From Paragonimus westermani (taxonomy: Eukaryota > Platyhelminthes > Trematoda > Plagiorchiida > Troglotrematidae): DNA of 64,000 nt. Under the pieces are notes generated by a model. That model searched no databases and had not been told where the DNA came from. It worked only from the letters and a program-made list of their open reading frames with translations. Location: contig QNGE01000770.1 of the NCBI GenBank assembly GCA_008508345.1, positions 133,688-197,687 on the forward strand, read 5' to 3'. Numbering within the stretch: position 1 is the first letter of the stretch; every line of letters begins with the position of its first letter. The position numbers were made by a program, and so were the translations under genes. Shown here piece after piece: positions 24,557-35,833 of this stretch.

Positions 24557-24562
24557 AATAAA
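24557..24562 (+). promoter_or_regulatory. Possible polyadenylation signal
   Basis: AATAAA lies downstream of the candidate terminal exon that ends at 24446. In AT-rich DNA this hexamer is common, so its weight is small. Confidence 0.3.
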
Positions 24563-26825
24563 AATCGTGATTTTCCACAACGAAGCTAGATTCACTAAAT
24601 CCATGTGCAACGATAGTTAAAAGAGAAAGCATGAATAGTGATTTCCGGAAACTAAAAACAACTTCAGCCGAGAAGTAAGGAAGCCATGTTTCTTACTTTT
24701 CTGAACAAGAACGTTTATTAGAATGTGTTCATGAGGAATCAGTTGATATCGCCCTGAATGTTTGTTACTTATGTCAGCCCTGAGAACCAACATGTCGATA
24801 ACTTGCAAAGGGGTACGAAGCTATTTGATACACTATTCACGGTTGTGGTGATAATTATGATCTAGACAGTTAATCATGCAACAAAAGACTGGCGGTTTCT
24901 ATTGTCCAGTCATTCACAACAAATAATGTAATATTCATTCATAGAATGCTCGAAGACAGCTATACCAAGACGAGTATGCAGTTGATGTTGTTTAATGAGA
25001 AAATAATGACACATGAAAAACAAATATTCCAAAGACAAAATATATGATGCACTTATTCTGCTGGTGCTAAGCTGACTGGATTATTGTTGGTCCAGTCTTT
25101 TGGCTGTCTGTCATATAAATTAACGATATACAAAAGGTGGACTGACTCTTTATAGAACGGGTAAGTGATATCGATCTTCTAGTTCTTTTGCATGGTAACA
25201 GATGTGTCACACTCCAAGTTTTTTCATGTTCTCGTGAGTTATTTCAAACCGTCTCTTGGTGCCCTGCAGAAAAACCGCCGCACTTTGATTACACATATGA
25301 TTCAGCTGGACCAATGACAGTTCTGTTGTGATATCAACTCGTCCACCTCCAAACCAGAAACTTGTGAAACATTGCATCTGGATGTTCATTTTTAAAACGA
25401 CAGTCTACACTCAGAAGCTCCTTAACTGGTTAGGCGCTTCCTGTCAGGTAGACGGAAACAACAGCATATTACAACTGATAATATTCGCACTGATTGTTGG
25501 AACTCATATCCACTAGCCTCTGACCGCTCTCACACCTACAACTGACTTGGGGATAAACGTGCCGAACGTATAATCAGTAAGAATTAGCTCTTTCCTGAAA
25601 AAAAACTATAATTCCAACCAGAAAATAAATAGTAGCTAATTTAACAAAGAAATAAGTGTACGTTAAACTTGTTGGATTTCTTAAATGATTTTATTCCCCT
25701 TTCGTTTGATAGACATTGTCTAGTTGTCTGCATCCATGCTTAGTTTCGGCACCATTTGGAACTCTGTTTTGGCGTTTTTTCATTGTCAATCAAATGACCT
25801 TAATCTTATTCACCAAAAACCTGTCAGCGATCATTTCATACACAGGAAGCAACTTAATTCAGTGGTCAATGGCATATTGTTTGCACATTTCTCAACAATC
25901 GTAAGGTCCTTGTGAGTGCCATGACCTTCATTTCCGTACACTCAGAGTCTGCCTTCAACTAAGAAGACAGGTACTTTCCGTATTTCGATGATGTGGTTTG
26001 TGTCGTGAAAACCAGAAGCGAAAAACAAGCATGACTGACGTCTAACCTGTTTCAATCAAAAGTAATCACTAGATTTTGGGTTCGTTTTTTTTTGGAAAAC
26101 CTCAGCGACAGAGATTTGAGTATTATTCGCCAATTTGAAATTAGTCACACATTCGGCAAACCCAGATTACCAAGTCTGGAGGTTAACCACTTTCATGTAT
26201 GAGACATGCTAAGGTTATCCGAACTTTCCTATATAAGACATTCACCGCCTGACTGAAAATCTTCGACGCGAAATTCGCATAATCGGATTCGCCCAGAGCC
26301 TCAAAAACTCATTTGTAACACTTTGTGACGTTGACACTTAGGTAGTGTGATGGTCATCCTGCTAAAATGTAAAACCGAATTTCACAGAGCATGGATAAAA
26401 TCCCACCCTCACGAAACAGACTGCATATCTGATATACTATCATACTTATATGAAGCAGCCGTGTATTCATAGATGCTCTACATTCAACGTTTTACGTCTG
26501 CTTCTATTATCCATTCATCAATCTGGACTTGCTAACGTTGTCCCATCAAAGAAGGCCTCATCGAAAAATTTTCACTCTTAGTTACCCGGCTGTACAGGAT
26601 CTTGTTAATATAAGGATACTCTAAGTCAAAAACACATTTGACTTCTGGCTGAAAGTCAAACACGTGATAACGTAGCATACTGGGGATTACGAAAATATTT
26701 AGCTTGCGATTTTATGCCATGGCAACACATTCACCGGTTCAGTTAAGTTCGAACTTATTAAACTTTGAGCACTTTGGGTCGTAGATCCTGTTGCATATAC
26801 TCTTGTCTTCAACATGAAATCCAAG
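24563..26825. other. No supported gene
   Basis: There are only short chance-length frames. A 24-nt open segment before ACGG|GTAAGT near 25150 has a weak acceptor. I see no repeats. Confidence 0.5.
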
Positions 26826-26912
26826 AATTTGACAAAATGTTTAAATGGTGGGTCAGATTTTACCGTCACATAGTTGTTTGCAGTACAACGGGTAGTACAG
26901 GTAGTAAAACAG
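26826..26912 (+). CDS. Candidate internal exon, function unknown
   Basis: After TTCAACATGAAATCCAAG the frame reads FDKMFKWWVRFYRHIVVCST, then TGSTGSKT, and ends at a strong donor AACAG|GTAAGA. A shorter version could start at the TTTGCAG acceptor near 26882. The Thr/Gly/Ser run is a minor low-complexity patch. No partner exon was found. Confidence 0.2.
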
Positions 26913-29027
26913 GTAAGATTCCAGGCTTAAAAATTCTTTCAATCAAGCTCAAATTAACTGAATCACTGCAAAGAACTAGTGTATTCTGCCGTTCGACGTG
27001 TTCTGAAGTAGTTCTCTAATATGAACCGTCAAAACCAAAAATAGTTTTCTGCTTGTTGTGGAGCAGCTTTCATTAGCGAATGGATGTTGCCCCTTAATAT
27101 ACAAGGAGACGCTCATCAATATCACATGGGATAACTAAGTAAGATGCATTAGCTGTAATTTCAGGTCATATTTTGTCCTATTCTGCTATCATATATAGCC
27201 TCCGTATTGAGCGGCCGCGATTACAAAAAATAACTCACTTTCAGGAATCCTCATTCACTTCAATTAAACGTCAACAATCTGGATTACGTAATGCTACTCC
27301 GCTGGATATAGTGTCTACCTTTTACCCTGATGAATCTGTAAAATAACCCTTAGTTTGCGTCATTTACACGATATTGGAATTTAAAAAATTCCACATTTTT
27401 GCTATATTTTCTTCACTCCAATCCCATTCAAGAAACCACAACGTAGGAGGCCACCTGGGAAAACTGTGGATTGTTTCATATGAAGGTTCATGGGATGGGT
27501 GATAACCCGGTTAGCGGAGACTACATTAACTTTGATCGAGCACAGTAAAATTTCTGTTTCGTTCGAAAATATTAAAATCAGTAGCCACTTCTTACTTACC
27601 TACCATGTACCAAACTGTTTGGAATAATAAAGTATTGGTCGCATACATTCAAACACAATATTCCTTTCGCAAGTCGACGGGTGTATTGTTTCTAAACAGT
27701 ACCAACGGCAACAGCGCAGTGTGAGATTAACACCAAAAGAAGAGTCAACCTGTAACTGGATATTGCGTCCAGTTCGATGTCAAATTTTTGAAACCTGGGC
27801 GACACATTCTAAGTTCCGAAGAAAATGGACAGCAATCGCCATAAATTTCGGTTTGATTCTACGGAATTCGATCACACAGGAACAGAACAGAGGTACAATT
27901 GCATACGAGTCATTTGTACAGGTTTCGTAACTTAGTCAGACGAACAAAAACAGAGTTTACAAGAATGGAAAGTCTTTGCCTCGACCAAATCTAGATTGTA
28001 TCGTCTGTTTTGGTCTTGTTACTTGGGGTTATCGCTCCACTGATGTTAGGTTACCATGGCCAGGCAAATTTAAGCTATTGGTGCATGACGCTAGGATAAT
28101 AAATGACAAACTGGCTTGTCAACGGATAGTGGTGTACTATATGGACAGTAGAATATTAGTTGACCATTTGATATCCGGACAGAATATGATGTTAGTTCTT
28201 ATATTGGTTTCACCACCCGTTTCACTTTAGATCATACGGAAAACGGAACCAAGGAGTTTGTTTCAGTTTTAGCAAGCCAACTAAGTGCAGATATTAGGTA
28301 CTGTTTACTGCGGACAGTTTGGTGGAAGGTGACCAAAACTACAGCTGGTTTTTGTTAGTTCCTTCCAGAAACAATGGGACAGGATTGAAAGTATCTTCCG
28401 GCTGAGCAGTTCATGCTCCACGTAGTCACACTGTCGTCTTCTTTCTGAAGTACAAATTGACTGAATTGTTTTTTGAATGACAATTTTCAGTATTTCGTTA
28501 GTCTACCGCATCAGTTTCATCCACATGGTAGATGAAATTTTGCATCAAAATCTTATGGTAAGCTATAAGAGGAAACATTATGGGTCGTGTTACATGATGC
28601 AACAGATGATTTCGATATTGGAATGACAAAGCTGGAGATAAAGTGAGAATCTGGAAACCAGTCTTCCACGGATGTTAAAACTCCCTGTGACGTAGGGCTT
28701 TGTAATATTGTGCTGTTGAAAGCAATGACAACTATCCGAAATGTCACTAAGCAAAGTGCTCAACGGTATGTGTATAAACAGATTAGTAACTAACATATCG
28801 GGTCATTCCCGAGTTATGAGGAAATATGAAGCGCGTTGAATGAGAGTATTGTCACGCACTACACTTGGCTGACAAATACTTCCAGTGTGGCCTATACTGC
28901 GCCGACCTGAAGAAATCATCTTTTACCGCCTTACAAGGCAAAATTTCTAACTGCATACAAAGAAAGAGCAGTATTTAGGGGAACTTTAGAACACAGTTTG
29001 ATGTATCCCTTGTACTGTGAAATGCTT
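26913..29027. other. No firm gene; one 15-nt exon-like segment
   Basis: On the minus strand, 27600-27614 lies between a strong acceptor (TATTATTCCAAACAG) and GGTAG|GTAAGT. Open plus-strand frames at 27721-27930 and 27976-28230 look protein-like but have weak splice context and no domain. Confidence 0.4.
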
Positions 29028-29513
29028 CGACACCTATTTCGTGTGTCTTACTCTCCTTTTCACGTGTCCCAAGAGGTTTCCCGAAGTTTCAGCGACTAGC
29101 ACGGTCGCCCAACCATTGCATAATTAGGTTGGCTGACAGACACGGGGATGAGATGGCTCTTACGGAGTGCGAGAACGCTGATGCGACGGGTGTGTGGAGT
29201 GAACAAAGCTAGCTCGATCGGTTCCAACTGCTAGGCTGATGAAGGAGTAGGCTGGCGCGTAGGCGGTCAGCAATGAGCACGTCGGTGTGCACACATAGCA
29301 TAGAACGCACATGGACAACACCTCCAGCAAACCGATCTTCTCTCTGCGGATGCACGAACGATTCACTCACATTAGTATAGGTTTCGGTCATCTTCGTCGT
29401 CCCAGCTGGCGCAATCGGGTAGGCCATCCGGACAACATACCGATGACGGCAGTGACAGCTGAAGGCAAAGCTGGAAACACCCAGAGTAATCAATCGATCG
29501 CGGACTACAGGCC
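29028..29513 (-). repeat. Left arm of large inverted repeat 1, LTR-like
   Basis: The reverse complement matches 30707-31192 over the same 486-base length with only about three mismatches, all near the ends. In its own orientation the LTR-like part begins at TGTAGTCCGCG (29510) and runs to ACACACGAAATAGGTGTCG at the outer end. TGTAG is also the start of the gypsy LTR at 9684, and the last bases match its LTR end and primer site. The arm is richer in G and C than its surroundings. It is probably an LTR with the first bases of a primer site. Confidence 0.9.
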
Positions 29514-30706
29514 AGTCTGCCGAACATGTCGGATACAATCCAGGCAGGTCAAAGGTTGTATACTGGCAGACGCGGAGGCCATTATAATTCATTTACTCTC
29601 ACCACTGCTGCGCGTTCAAAAGCGGCTAATCGAAGCAAGTACCATTGTTGAAGGATGGTGAGGGTGATATGGCATCTTATACATCAAACTCAAGTCTATC
29701 CATATAGGTAAAATTTGTTGGTCGTCAATCTGCATATCATCAGGTGATTAAAATATGTGCATAGTTGGACAAAAAGCCAATTTGAATGTGTCCCGGAATG
29801 AGTTGATTTGATTCTTGCATATGTATTGGTATTGGACTCAAACGGTTTCCTGATTGGAGAAAGTACAGCCACTCAGAACTCGTTCACACGCTGCTGCCAG
29901 CGGAATTGTGGACAGACGGTGATGGCCTGTGAAAAACTGTGATCAGTTGCTACGTCTAAGTAATGGACAGAAAGGGCTGTTGGAACGCTTGTCGGATTTA
30001 AACAACCGACTAACCTGAGGCAAGTTGGTGGAGCATGCCAAAGAAAACACTTGTCATCCCAAAGCAACTTTGAGTGCAGTTGTTCTTCCGTAAAAAGAAC
30101 GTCATTTTTCTCAAAAATTGAGATTGATCAGTGCCCCTTAGACGGCCGTTCTCTTAAATTTCTCCATTCAGTATCGCAGCAGATGAAGCTACACCGAATT
30201 GGCCACATTTTGTGAACAGTGAATTAAAGGAATGAAGGCTACATTGAGAAGTGAGTGACGAATAATGGGTGGATGACTGAGTGACACGCATTCATGAAAA
30301 AGTGAACGATCGGCTTTGAAAGGAAAATAACACTAAATTTTGAAATTATGTAGGGCCGGTGGATGGTCCAATCCCTCAGCAAATACTACCCTGAAAATAT
30401 TCGTGAAACAAACAAAAATAGATTAGGCGCATCCAGCAGTCGGTTTCTACCGTAAATCACTCGCCCGATTCATTATAACCTGCTGGTGAGCAAATTTTCA
30501 TACTTAGCTAACAAGCCCAAAATTCCACCACTAACTGGATGAGCCACAGCACTGGAATGCAGCGAATCACAACTAGCGCTGCGTTATCATCGGACACATA
30601 CACCCTTTACGTGAGGCGGTTTGTCTCAACTAACTCACACCCAAGCCACCTAAAGCTGCACTGGGCATGCAATGGTTTGCCACCTACTGTGGAGACAATT
30701 TGTTTA
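29514..30706. other. Unique 1.19-kb spacer of inverted repeat 1
   Basis: The spacer is ordinary AT-rich sequence with only short frames. It shows no transposase, RT or gag-like coding. I see no target-site duplication at the arm borders. Confidence 0.6.
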
Positions 30707-31192
30707 GGCTTGTAGTCCGCGATCGATTGATTACTCTGGGTGTTTCCAGCTTTGCCTTCAGCTGTCACTGCCGTCATCGGTATGTTGTCCGGATGGCCTA
30801 CCCGATTGCGCCAGCTGGGACGACGAAGATGACCGAAACCTATACTAATGTGAGTGAATCGTTCGTGCATCCGCAGAGAGAAGATCGGTTTGCTGGAGGT
30901 GTTGTCCATGTGCGTTCTATGCTATGTGTGCACACCGACGTGCTCATTGCTGACCGCCTACGCGCCAGCCTACTCCTTCATCAGCCTAGCAGTTGGAACC
31001 GATCGAGCTAGCTTTGTTCACTCCACACACCCGTCGCATCAGCGTTCTCGCACTCCGTAAGAGCCATCTCATCCCCGTGTCTGTCAGCCAACCTAATTAT
31101 GCAATGGTTGGGCGACCGTGCTAGTCGCTGAAACTTCGGGAAACCTCTTGGGACACGTGAAAAGGAGAGTGAGACACACGAAATTGGTGTCG
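30707..31192 (+). repeat. Right arm of large inverted repeat 1, LTR-like
   Basis: This is the partner of 29028-29513. It runs from TGTAGTCCGCG at 30711 to CACGAAATTGGTGTCG at 31177-31192. The gypsy element has CACGACAATTGGTGTCG at its LTR/primer junction, the same string with one base fewer here. Beyond 31192 the sequence resembles the left flank only loosely (a shared ATTTCA) and soon becomes unrelated. No gag follows. A minus-strand 66-codon frame is identical in both arms because the DNA is identical, not because it is a gene. Confidence 0.9.
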
Positions 31193-31875
31193 GAATATTT
31201 CAAACTAAAAATGGTACGGTTCCTCTTTGTGCTCGATCGTGAAATTTCTTCGTTCCAGGCTCAATTGTAATCCCGATCTCTTCTTTCTTCCGCTTCACTC
31301 ACGTGACTCGGATAAGATTATTCCAAAAATATTTTTGTACCAATTCTAAGATCGCGCAAGCAATTCTTGGCAATGTGAGCTCTCCTTTTCACTAGATGGC
31401 ATAGATGTTTACTTCAACGCAGAATATCATTAAAAAGTTTCTAAACCTGTGAGCAGTAGAAGTTGTTTTTGCCTGTTAACTATGTTGGCGGTCTCGCTGC
31501 ACATGTCGTTGGAGTATCTCTAATTATATTCTACCTCTCCAATTCAATCTAAGGATGGAATGTTAATGTTCGAATGTCTTCGTTGAATGCAATCACAATA
31601 TATCTCGAAATACGAAAATGTATGAATATACTTATCCGCTGTATGCAGTAAAATATATACCGACATTCTAATTTTTCCTCTCTAGAAAGCGGGTTTTGTA
31701 GGTAGAATCGATTTATAAAATCACGATTTTAGTACAGTCATTACAGAGAATGAATTGAACTGAATGTTCTTAGTTGACGAATTATAAGAGGTAGTGAGAA
31801 ATCTGAGGTGCTAACAGACAGTGACAAGTTGCGTCACATTTTCTCTTCTACTTACACTCGCAATTCTTAAGACAC
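31193..31875. other. No supported gene
   Basis: This is AT-rich sequence with no open frame of note. If an element body once followed the right arm, it is not recognisable. Confidence 0.5.
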
Positions 31876-32598
31876 ATGAAATGGTTACTGCTCAAGCAAA
31901 AATTTGAAGAAGGTGTTGGTACAATTTGCGATCATTTATCTTCTTTGAATGAAACACATTCTGCCTACACTAGGTTGGATGTACGTGAACCGTGTGCTTT
32001 CCAGTATACTAATAATAAGCCCTGCGGCTTATCCATTAAATCATTAGTGAACACGGTCAGGTAACTCATCTCGACCAATACATTGCATTAAAGAAACGCG
32101 GCATGTATCTAAAAACTGGTCCACTTACGTCGGATCGCTAGAAGTAAAACAATATTTCGCTCTCGTTTGAGAATACTCCAGAGGAAAACGCAACGATCAT
32201 GTCAGGTTTATCAAGCGTGGTGCTCCGTTGGGCTCAGTGCGTTTCTTAGCCTTTGTCATACTTACGCACTGATCATTTTCAAGAGTCTCATAGTGGGCTG
32301 GAACCAAATACTTTCAACCTGTTGAATTAGCATTTGTTACTCCAATGCTGTTGTGAGAACTAAACCAAGAATCAGTAATTCAGCGGCAATTCTCGGACAA
32401 CCAGAACCTCAACAAGAACCAGATTTGCGGTTCGATTCACAATCTAAAGAACACCTTCGTTTCCACAAAGACCTCAAACAAAGAGACGGGAAGTTTGCCA
32501 GCAGCCAGGTGTTATCGATAGCGGACCGTTACTGTCGGAACACTGGGACCATATGCCTCGGAGATTCGAGCGTAAATGCCCGTAAACCCTCATGCTAG
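31876..32598 (+). CDS. Candidate two-exon gene, function unknown
   Basis: Exon 31876-32060 starts at ATG and reads MKWLLLKQKFEEGVGTICDH..., ending at the donor GTCAG|GTAACT with two bases left. Exon 32376-32598 follows CCAAGAATCAG, takes one base and reads NSAAILGQPEPQQEPDLRFD, then QSKEHLRFHKDLKQRDGKF, ending at TAG 32596-32598. The phases agree. The second exon opens with a Gln/Pro/Glu-rich stretch, and a possible AG|GTGTTA donor lies inside it. The second acceptor has a poor pyrimidine tract. The model would give about 135 residues with no recognised domain and no membrane segment. Confidence 0.32.
32129..32137 (-). other. 9-nt exon-like segment
   Basis: CGATCCGAC sits between a very strong minus-strand acceptor (TTGTTTTACTTCTAG) and a GTAAGT donor. 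A similar 9-nt case lies at 34361-34369. Such tiny exons occur in flatworm micro-exon genes but are not provable from sequence alone. Confidence 0.12.
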
Positions 32599-32639
32599 GT
32601 AGTCTAGCCATGGTTACGGTGAAGTGTTGATGCTGTTCG

Positions 32640-32876
32640 TTAACCGGAGTCTGTCAGGTGGCTTGTTTTTCTGGGGATATGTTCTTTGGCTTGAACCCCG
32701 CATTCTTTTGCCCAGGTTAACACTTCTGGTGCGTTCGGATTCAAGGCAGCTGCGTTTATTTGGGCTGTATCTCTGCAGTGTGGGAAATGGACGACGAAGC
32801 TCAAGGTTCTGTCTTTGATTACTTCCTTGAAAGCATTCCTTGCGTAAAACTTATCGTCAAACTTATTTCGTTTCAC
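32640..32876 (-). CDS. Candidate 78-codon open frame, function unknown
   Basis: The minus-strand frame contains FYARNAFKEVIKDRTLSFVV, then HFPHCRDTAQINAAALNPNA, and ends TSHLTDSG with TAA. Its composition is that of an ordinary soluble protein. The plus strand has a shadow frame here. There is no ATG at the start and no clear acceptor, so it may be an exon fragment or an old repeat fragment. The family is not recognised. Confidence 0.22.
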   Translation of the reverse strand: MKRNKFDDKFYARNAFKEVIKDRTLSFVVHFPHCRDTAQINAAALNPNAPEVLTWAKECGVQAKEHIPRKTSHLTDSG

Positions 32877-35101
32877 TTTAAAGCGAGCATATCGAGGCTA
32901 ATACGTATGCGTGTCCCTAAGTGCTAATCTTACACGACCATAGTTGTTTTGATGGCAAACAATTTAACTGATTTTTAACTCGTTCCTTCAACAGCACACC
33001 CATCATTTGCATTGCGTTTCAACTCTTTAAGCATACGAAGACAGTTGACAATCGGCTTGCTGTAATTCTGCTTTACTGCCTGTAAGCAGCGCGGGAGGTT
33101 CCATAATCCGACTGAAACTCGATTAAGAAATATCTGCTCTTTGGCTACATTTGAACTAGTGACAGAGATAGCCTGCTCAAATGCGGAAAACGCTCTGCCA
33201 GCTGAGTTAGCAGGCCACGCCGGGAGCTCATAAATTCAACTTGTCCGATGAAACTCGGACAATGAGAAATCATGCTTTTGACAATGTTAGATTCGGCATA
33301 CCTATTTGAAATCAACACAGTCAGTAGGAAATCAGTTTAACGCAACCTCAAGCGTTTTCAATACAGTTTATTAATAAGGCCCTGATTACACAAGGTTTCA
33401 GCTCATTTCAAGATGAACAGATGTGCTAATGAATGTAAAAAGTCTACTTGCATCACATACAGCATTTTACTTTTTCAAAACTTCCTCAGCTTTACTCACG
33501 TTTATTGCAGTCCACTGAGTGGCTTGACTTCACAAAGGTTAACATTTCGTCAAGGTCGACTGTCGTTCAAAGGGCAGATTTAATGGAATGTGGCATGAAA
33601 CACATTGCTATGGTTCCTCAACAAGATATCTAACTTGAATGAGCTTAGATGGAAACGGAAGCAAAGCCTCTAATATTTAGATTTGAAAATATACGTTCGA
33701 AGAAAGCAATATAAAGGTGATGGAAAGATATATTGATCAAGTTGTGAATGCTTCAGGTCTTGGGACATTTTCTGAGCTGGCTAATTAGCGAACCCTCATC
33801 ATCACCTTTGCTTCTTAGGATATAAATTGAAAGTGGAGAGAAAATCGCATTCCTCGATGTTGTGCTACACGGAAGGTGCGAATTAATCTCTATACCCAGA
33901 CACATCAGAACCAACGTTGATCCAAACAAAACTTACATTTAAAAAATGACTCCAGTCTTACATTTGTGTGTTAGCTGTGAACTGTATTTGACTGGACGCG
34001 TAAGACGATCATCACGAACAAGTTGGAGAAGAAAGGACAGAGGTTTCTTGAAAAAATGTTAAGCACAGATAACCCATCTTGGTTCTCCGAGAAACAAGCC
34101 AAGCCAGTTGGCTAGACATACGCTATGATGGCTGTTCCACTGGAAGTGTCACCATTCGTTTACTGGTTAAAAGAAATGGCATTTCAGTTTTAACCAAACA
34201 GAAATTTGTAGTCGCCTTGAAGTAAACTTACACAGCTGAGGTAATGTTCATTAAGAAAACCACACAACTATCACCCTCATTGAGTGAGGACCTTGATCAC
34301 ACAGTCAAATGTGCGATATGACTACAACTGCTCTTATGGGTTAAGTTATACGGGACTTACGTGGGGCAACTGTATACGCATATCAATGAATACTTTCCGA
34401 ACTGACTATGTACTTCCCGATGTAACACTGTTCGAAAAGTAGTCATGAGGCAGTTACACGGGATAGACTGTGCAGCTTATGATGCCAGCGCTTCTCCTCC
34501 TACGTCTAGCCTGAGAAGCAGCCAACGTTTGAATTTTACTGATGAGTAGTAAGGGATTTTCAGTTTTCGTATAGATTGAACAAAGCCCACAAATGATTGA
34601 AGCTGTCGCATCCCCACACACTTCCCAGTCGTCCCCCTTCTAAAAGAAGCACTGGACTCAAGTGTAAATCTCACTGAAGCTCTCGTCGTTCATTTGCAGG
34701 CTACGACAGTCACCTCATGGGCAGATAGCATTATCGATCCTGCAGTACTAGCATTGATTCTGATTGCCTTAGAGCAGTATGTGTTGTTCTCTCTCTCTCG
34801 CTAAACACTTGGCCGAATACATGGGGCACGCGATGCCGGCATTCGGACAAACGTCGACTTACAGTTCAAGCGGTCCGTGCTCCCTGCTCTCTGAGTGAAT
34901 AAGGAACACACCGCATTCATTGAAATTACCCAGTCCAATTCAGTCAGACAAACGGTTACCTCCTCATCTCCGCTACAGTAATTTCTTGTCATTCTTGAAT
35001 CTCCCACTTATAACACGATGTTTCTACATTTCTTATAGTTGCCCCATAACAGTTCGCGTTTCTTACTGTAGGTTAATTTATTACTGGCATTGTCTCGACA
35101 G
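32877..35101. other. No supported gene apart from a tRNA-like remnant
   Basis: The stretch contains the tRNA-like piece at 33142-33223, a short (CT)n run near 34787-34799 and a 9-nt exon-like segment at 34361-34369 (-). I see no other signal. Confidence 0.45.
33142..33223 (-). mobile_element. tRNA-derived SINE-like remnant
   Basis: The minus strand reads GCCTGCTAACTCAGCTGGCA then GAGCG, very close to the tRNA A-box/D-arm form TAGCTCAGTTGGTAGAGCG. About 52 bases on, AGTTCAAAT resembles a B box. The spacing is longer than in a standard tRNA. The anticodon and T arms do not pair well, so this is not a functional tRNA gene. Such RNA polymerase III promoters head SINE elements. No SINE tail or target duplication was identified. 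Confidence 0.45.
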
Positions 35102-35267
35102 TTGCTTAGGCCATCACAACTATTGGACCGAGTGCAGCTTGCGGTGCGTCGTCGAAAAAGACTGTTCTAGGGAACTGAGGTTCCTAACCCCAAAATTTCA
35201 TGTTTCACGTCTGTGTAAACATCATGATGATATCACTGAAATGACAGATAAGACGCATACGAAATAG
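35102..35267 (+). CDS. Candidate cysteine-rich terminal exon
   Basis: Acceptor CATTGTCTCGACAG is followed by one base and CLGHHNYWTECSLRCVVEKD, then CSRELRFLTPK, ending TDKTHTK and TAG. Five cysteines in about 40 residues suggest a secreted or extracellular segment. The WTECSLRC part recalls a thrombospondin type 1 repeat, but the Gly and Arg positions that follow do not fit, so I do not assign it. The exon ends 60 bases before inverted repeat 2. Confidence 0.25.
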
Positions 35268-35329
35268 CCACCCATGAGAAACCTTACGATGTGCGTCTTG
35301 GTATATTCAAACACTAGTGTTATAGCGTT

Positions 35330-35833
35330 TTTTTATTCCAGAGCATAAAACAGTCCACTTGAGAACAGCATTAAACTAATGATTTCACTCGACACGAACA
35401 AATTCAATCGAAATCACGACCAAGGGTCAAGCGGAGGATCTACCAAGTAGAAATCACACAACTAAAAGGCATGCCAGTGAAAAACGCAACTATCGAACCA
35501 GAGAGCATAAATCTCACACAACTCCCAAAATGATTTCCCAACACACACATACCGTCTGTGAATTCGTTTAAATGTTCTCCACCAAATCTTGCTTCAAACT
35601 GTCTGGTTGTCATCAGAATGAATTCACGTTCCCACAACCATCACTCTCAGGATTTGCATAACCATTTTTGGTTCTGACATTCACAACATTTATCATGCTT
35701 TGTTTGCATTACTAAATGCGACCATGAAATTGCAAGGCTCTTGTGAAACGGTGGTATGAGTTGGCAGACTGTAGAACGGTATTGTTTGGCGACCGATACT
35801 GTTGTTTTGTACAGAATTGAAAGGACGTAAGAA
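35330..35833 (-). repeat. Left arm of large inverted repeat 2
   Basis: The reverse complement matches 37345-37848 base for base apart from a few differences at the two ends (for example CAGTCCAC against CAGACCAC). Every paired position sums to 73178, so there is no indel over about 500 bases. Frames of 65 and 60 codons are identical in both arms only because the DNA is. The arm ends do not show TG...CA or a primer site, and no terminal repeat family is recognised. Confidence 0.92.

Noticed and set aside
29311..31060. Identical 'proteins' encoded twice in opposite directions (for example frames starting MDNTSSKPIF at 29311 and 30909)
   Set aside because: They are the same DNA in the two arms of an inverted repeat. 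Several overlapping frames are equally identical, so the identity says nothing about coding.
33142..33223. Functional tRNA gene on the minus strand
   Set aside because: The A box is good, but the anticodon loop lacks U33, the variable region is too long and the T and acceptor stems do not pair.
35102..35267. Thrombospondin type 1 repeat (WTECSLRC)
   Set aside because: Only the W-x2-C-S-x2-C part fits. The expected Gly and the Arg-x-Arg that follow are missing, and the other cysteines are out of register.
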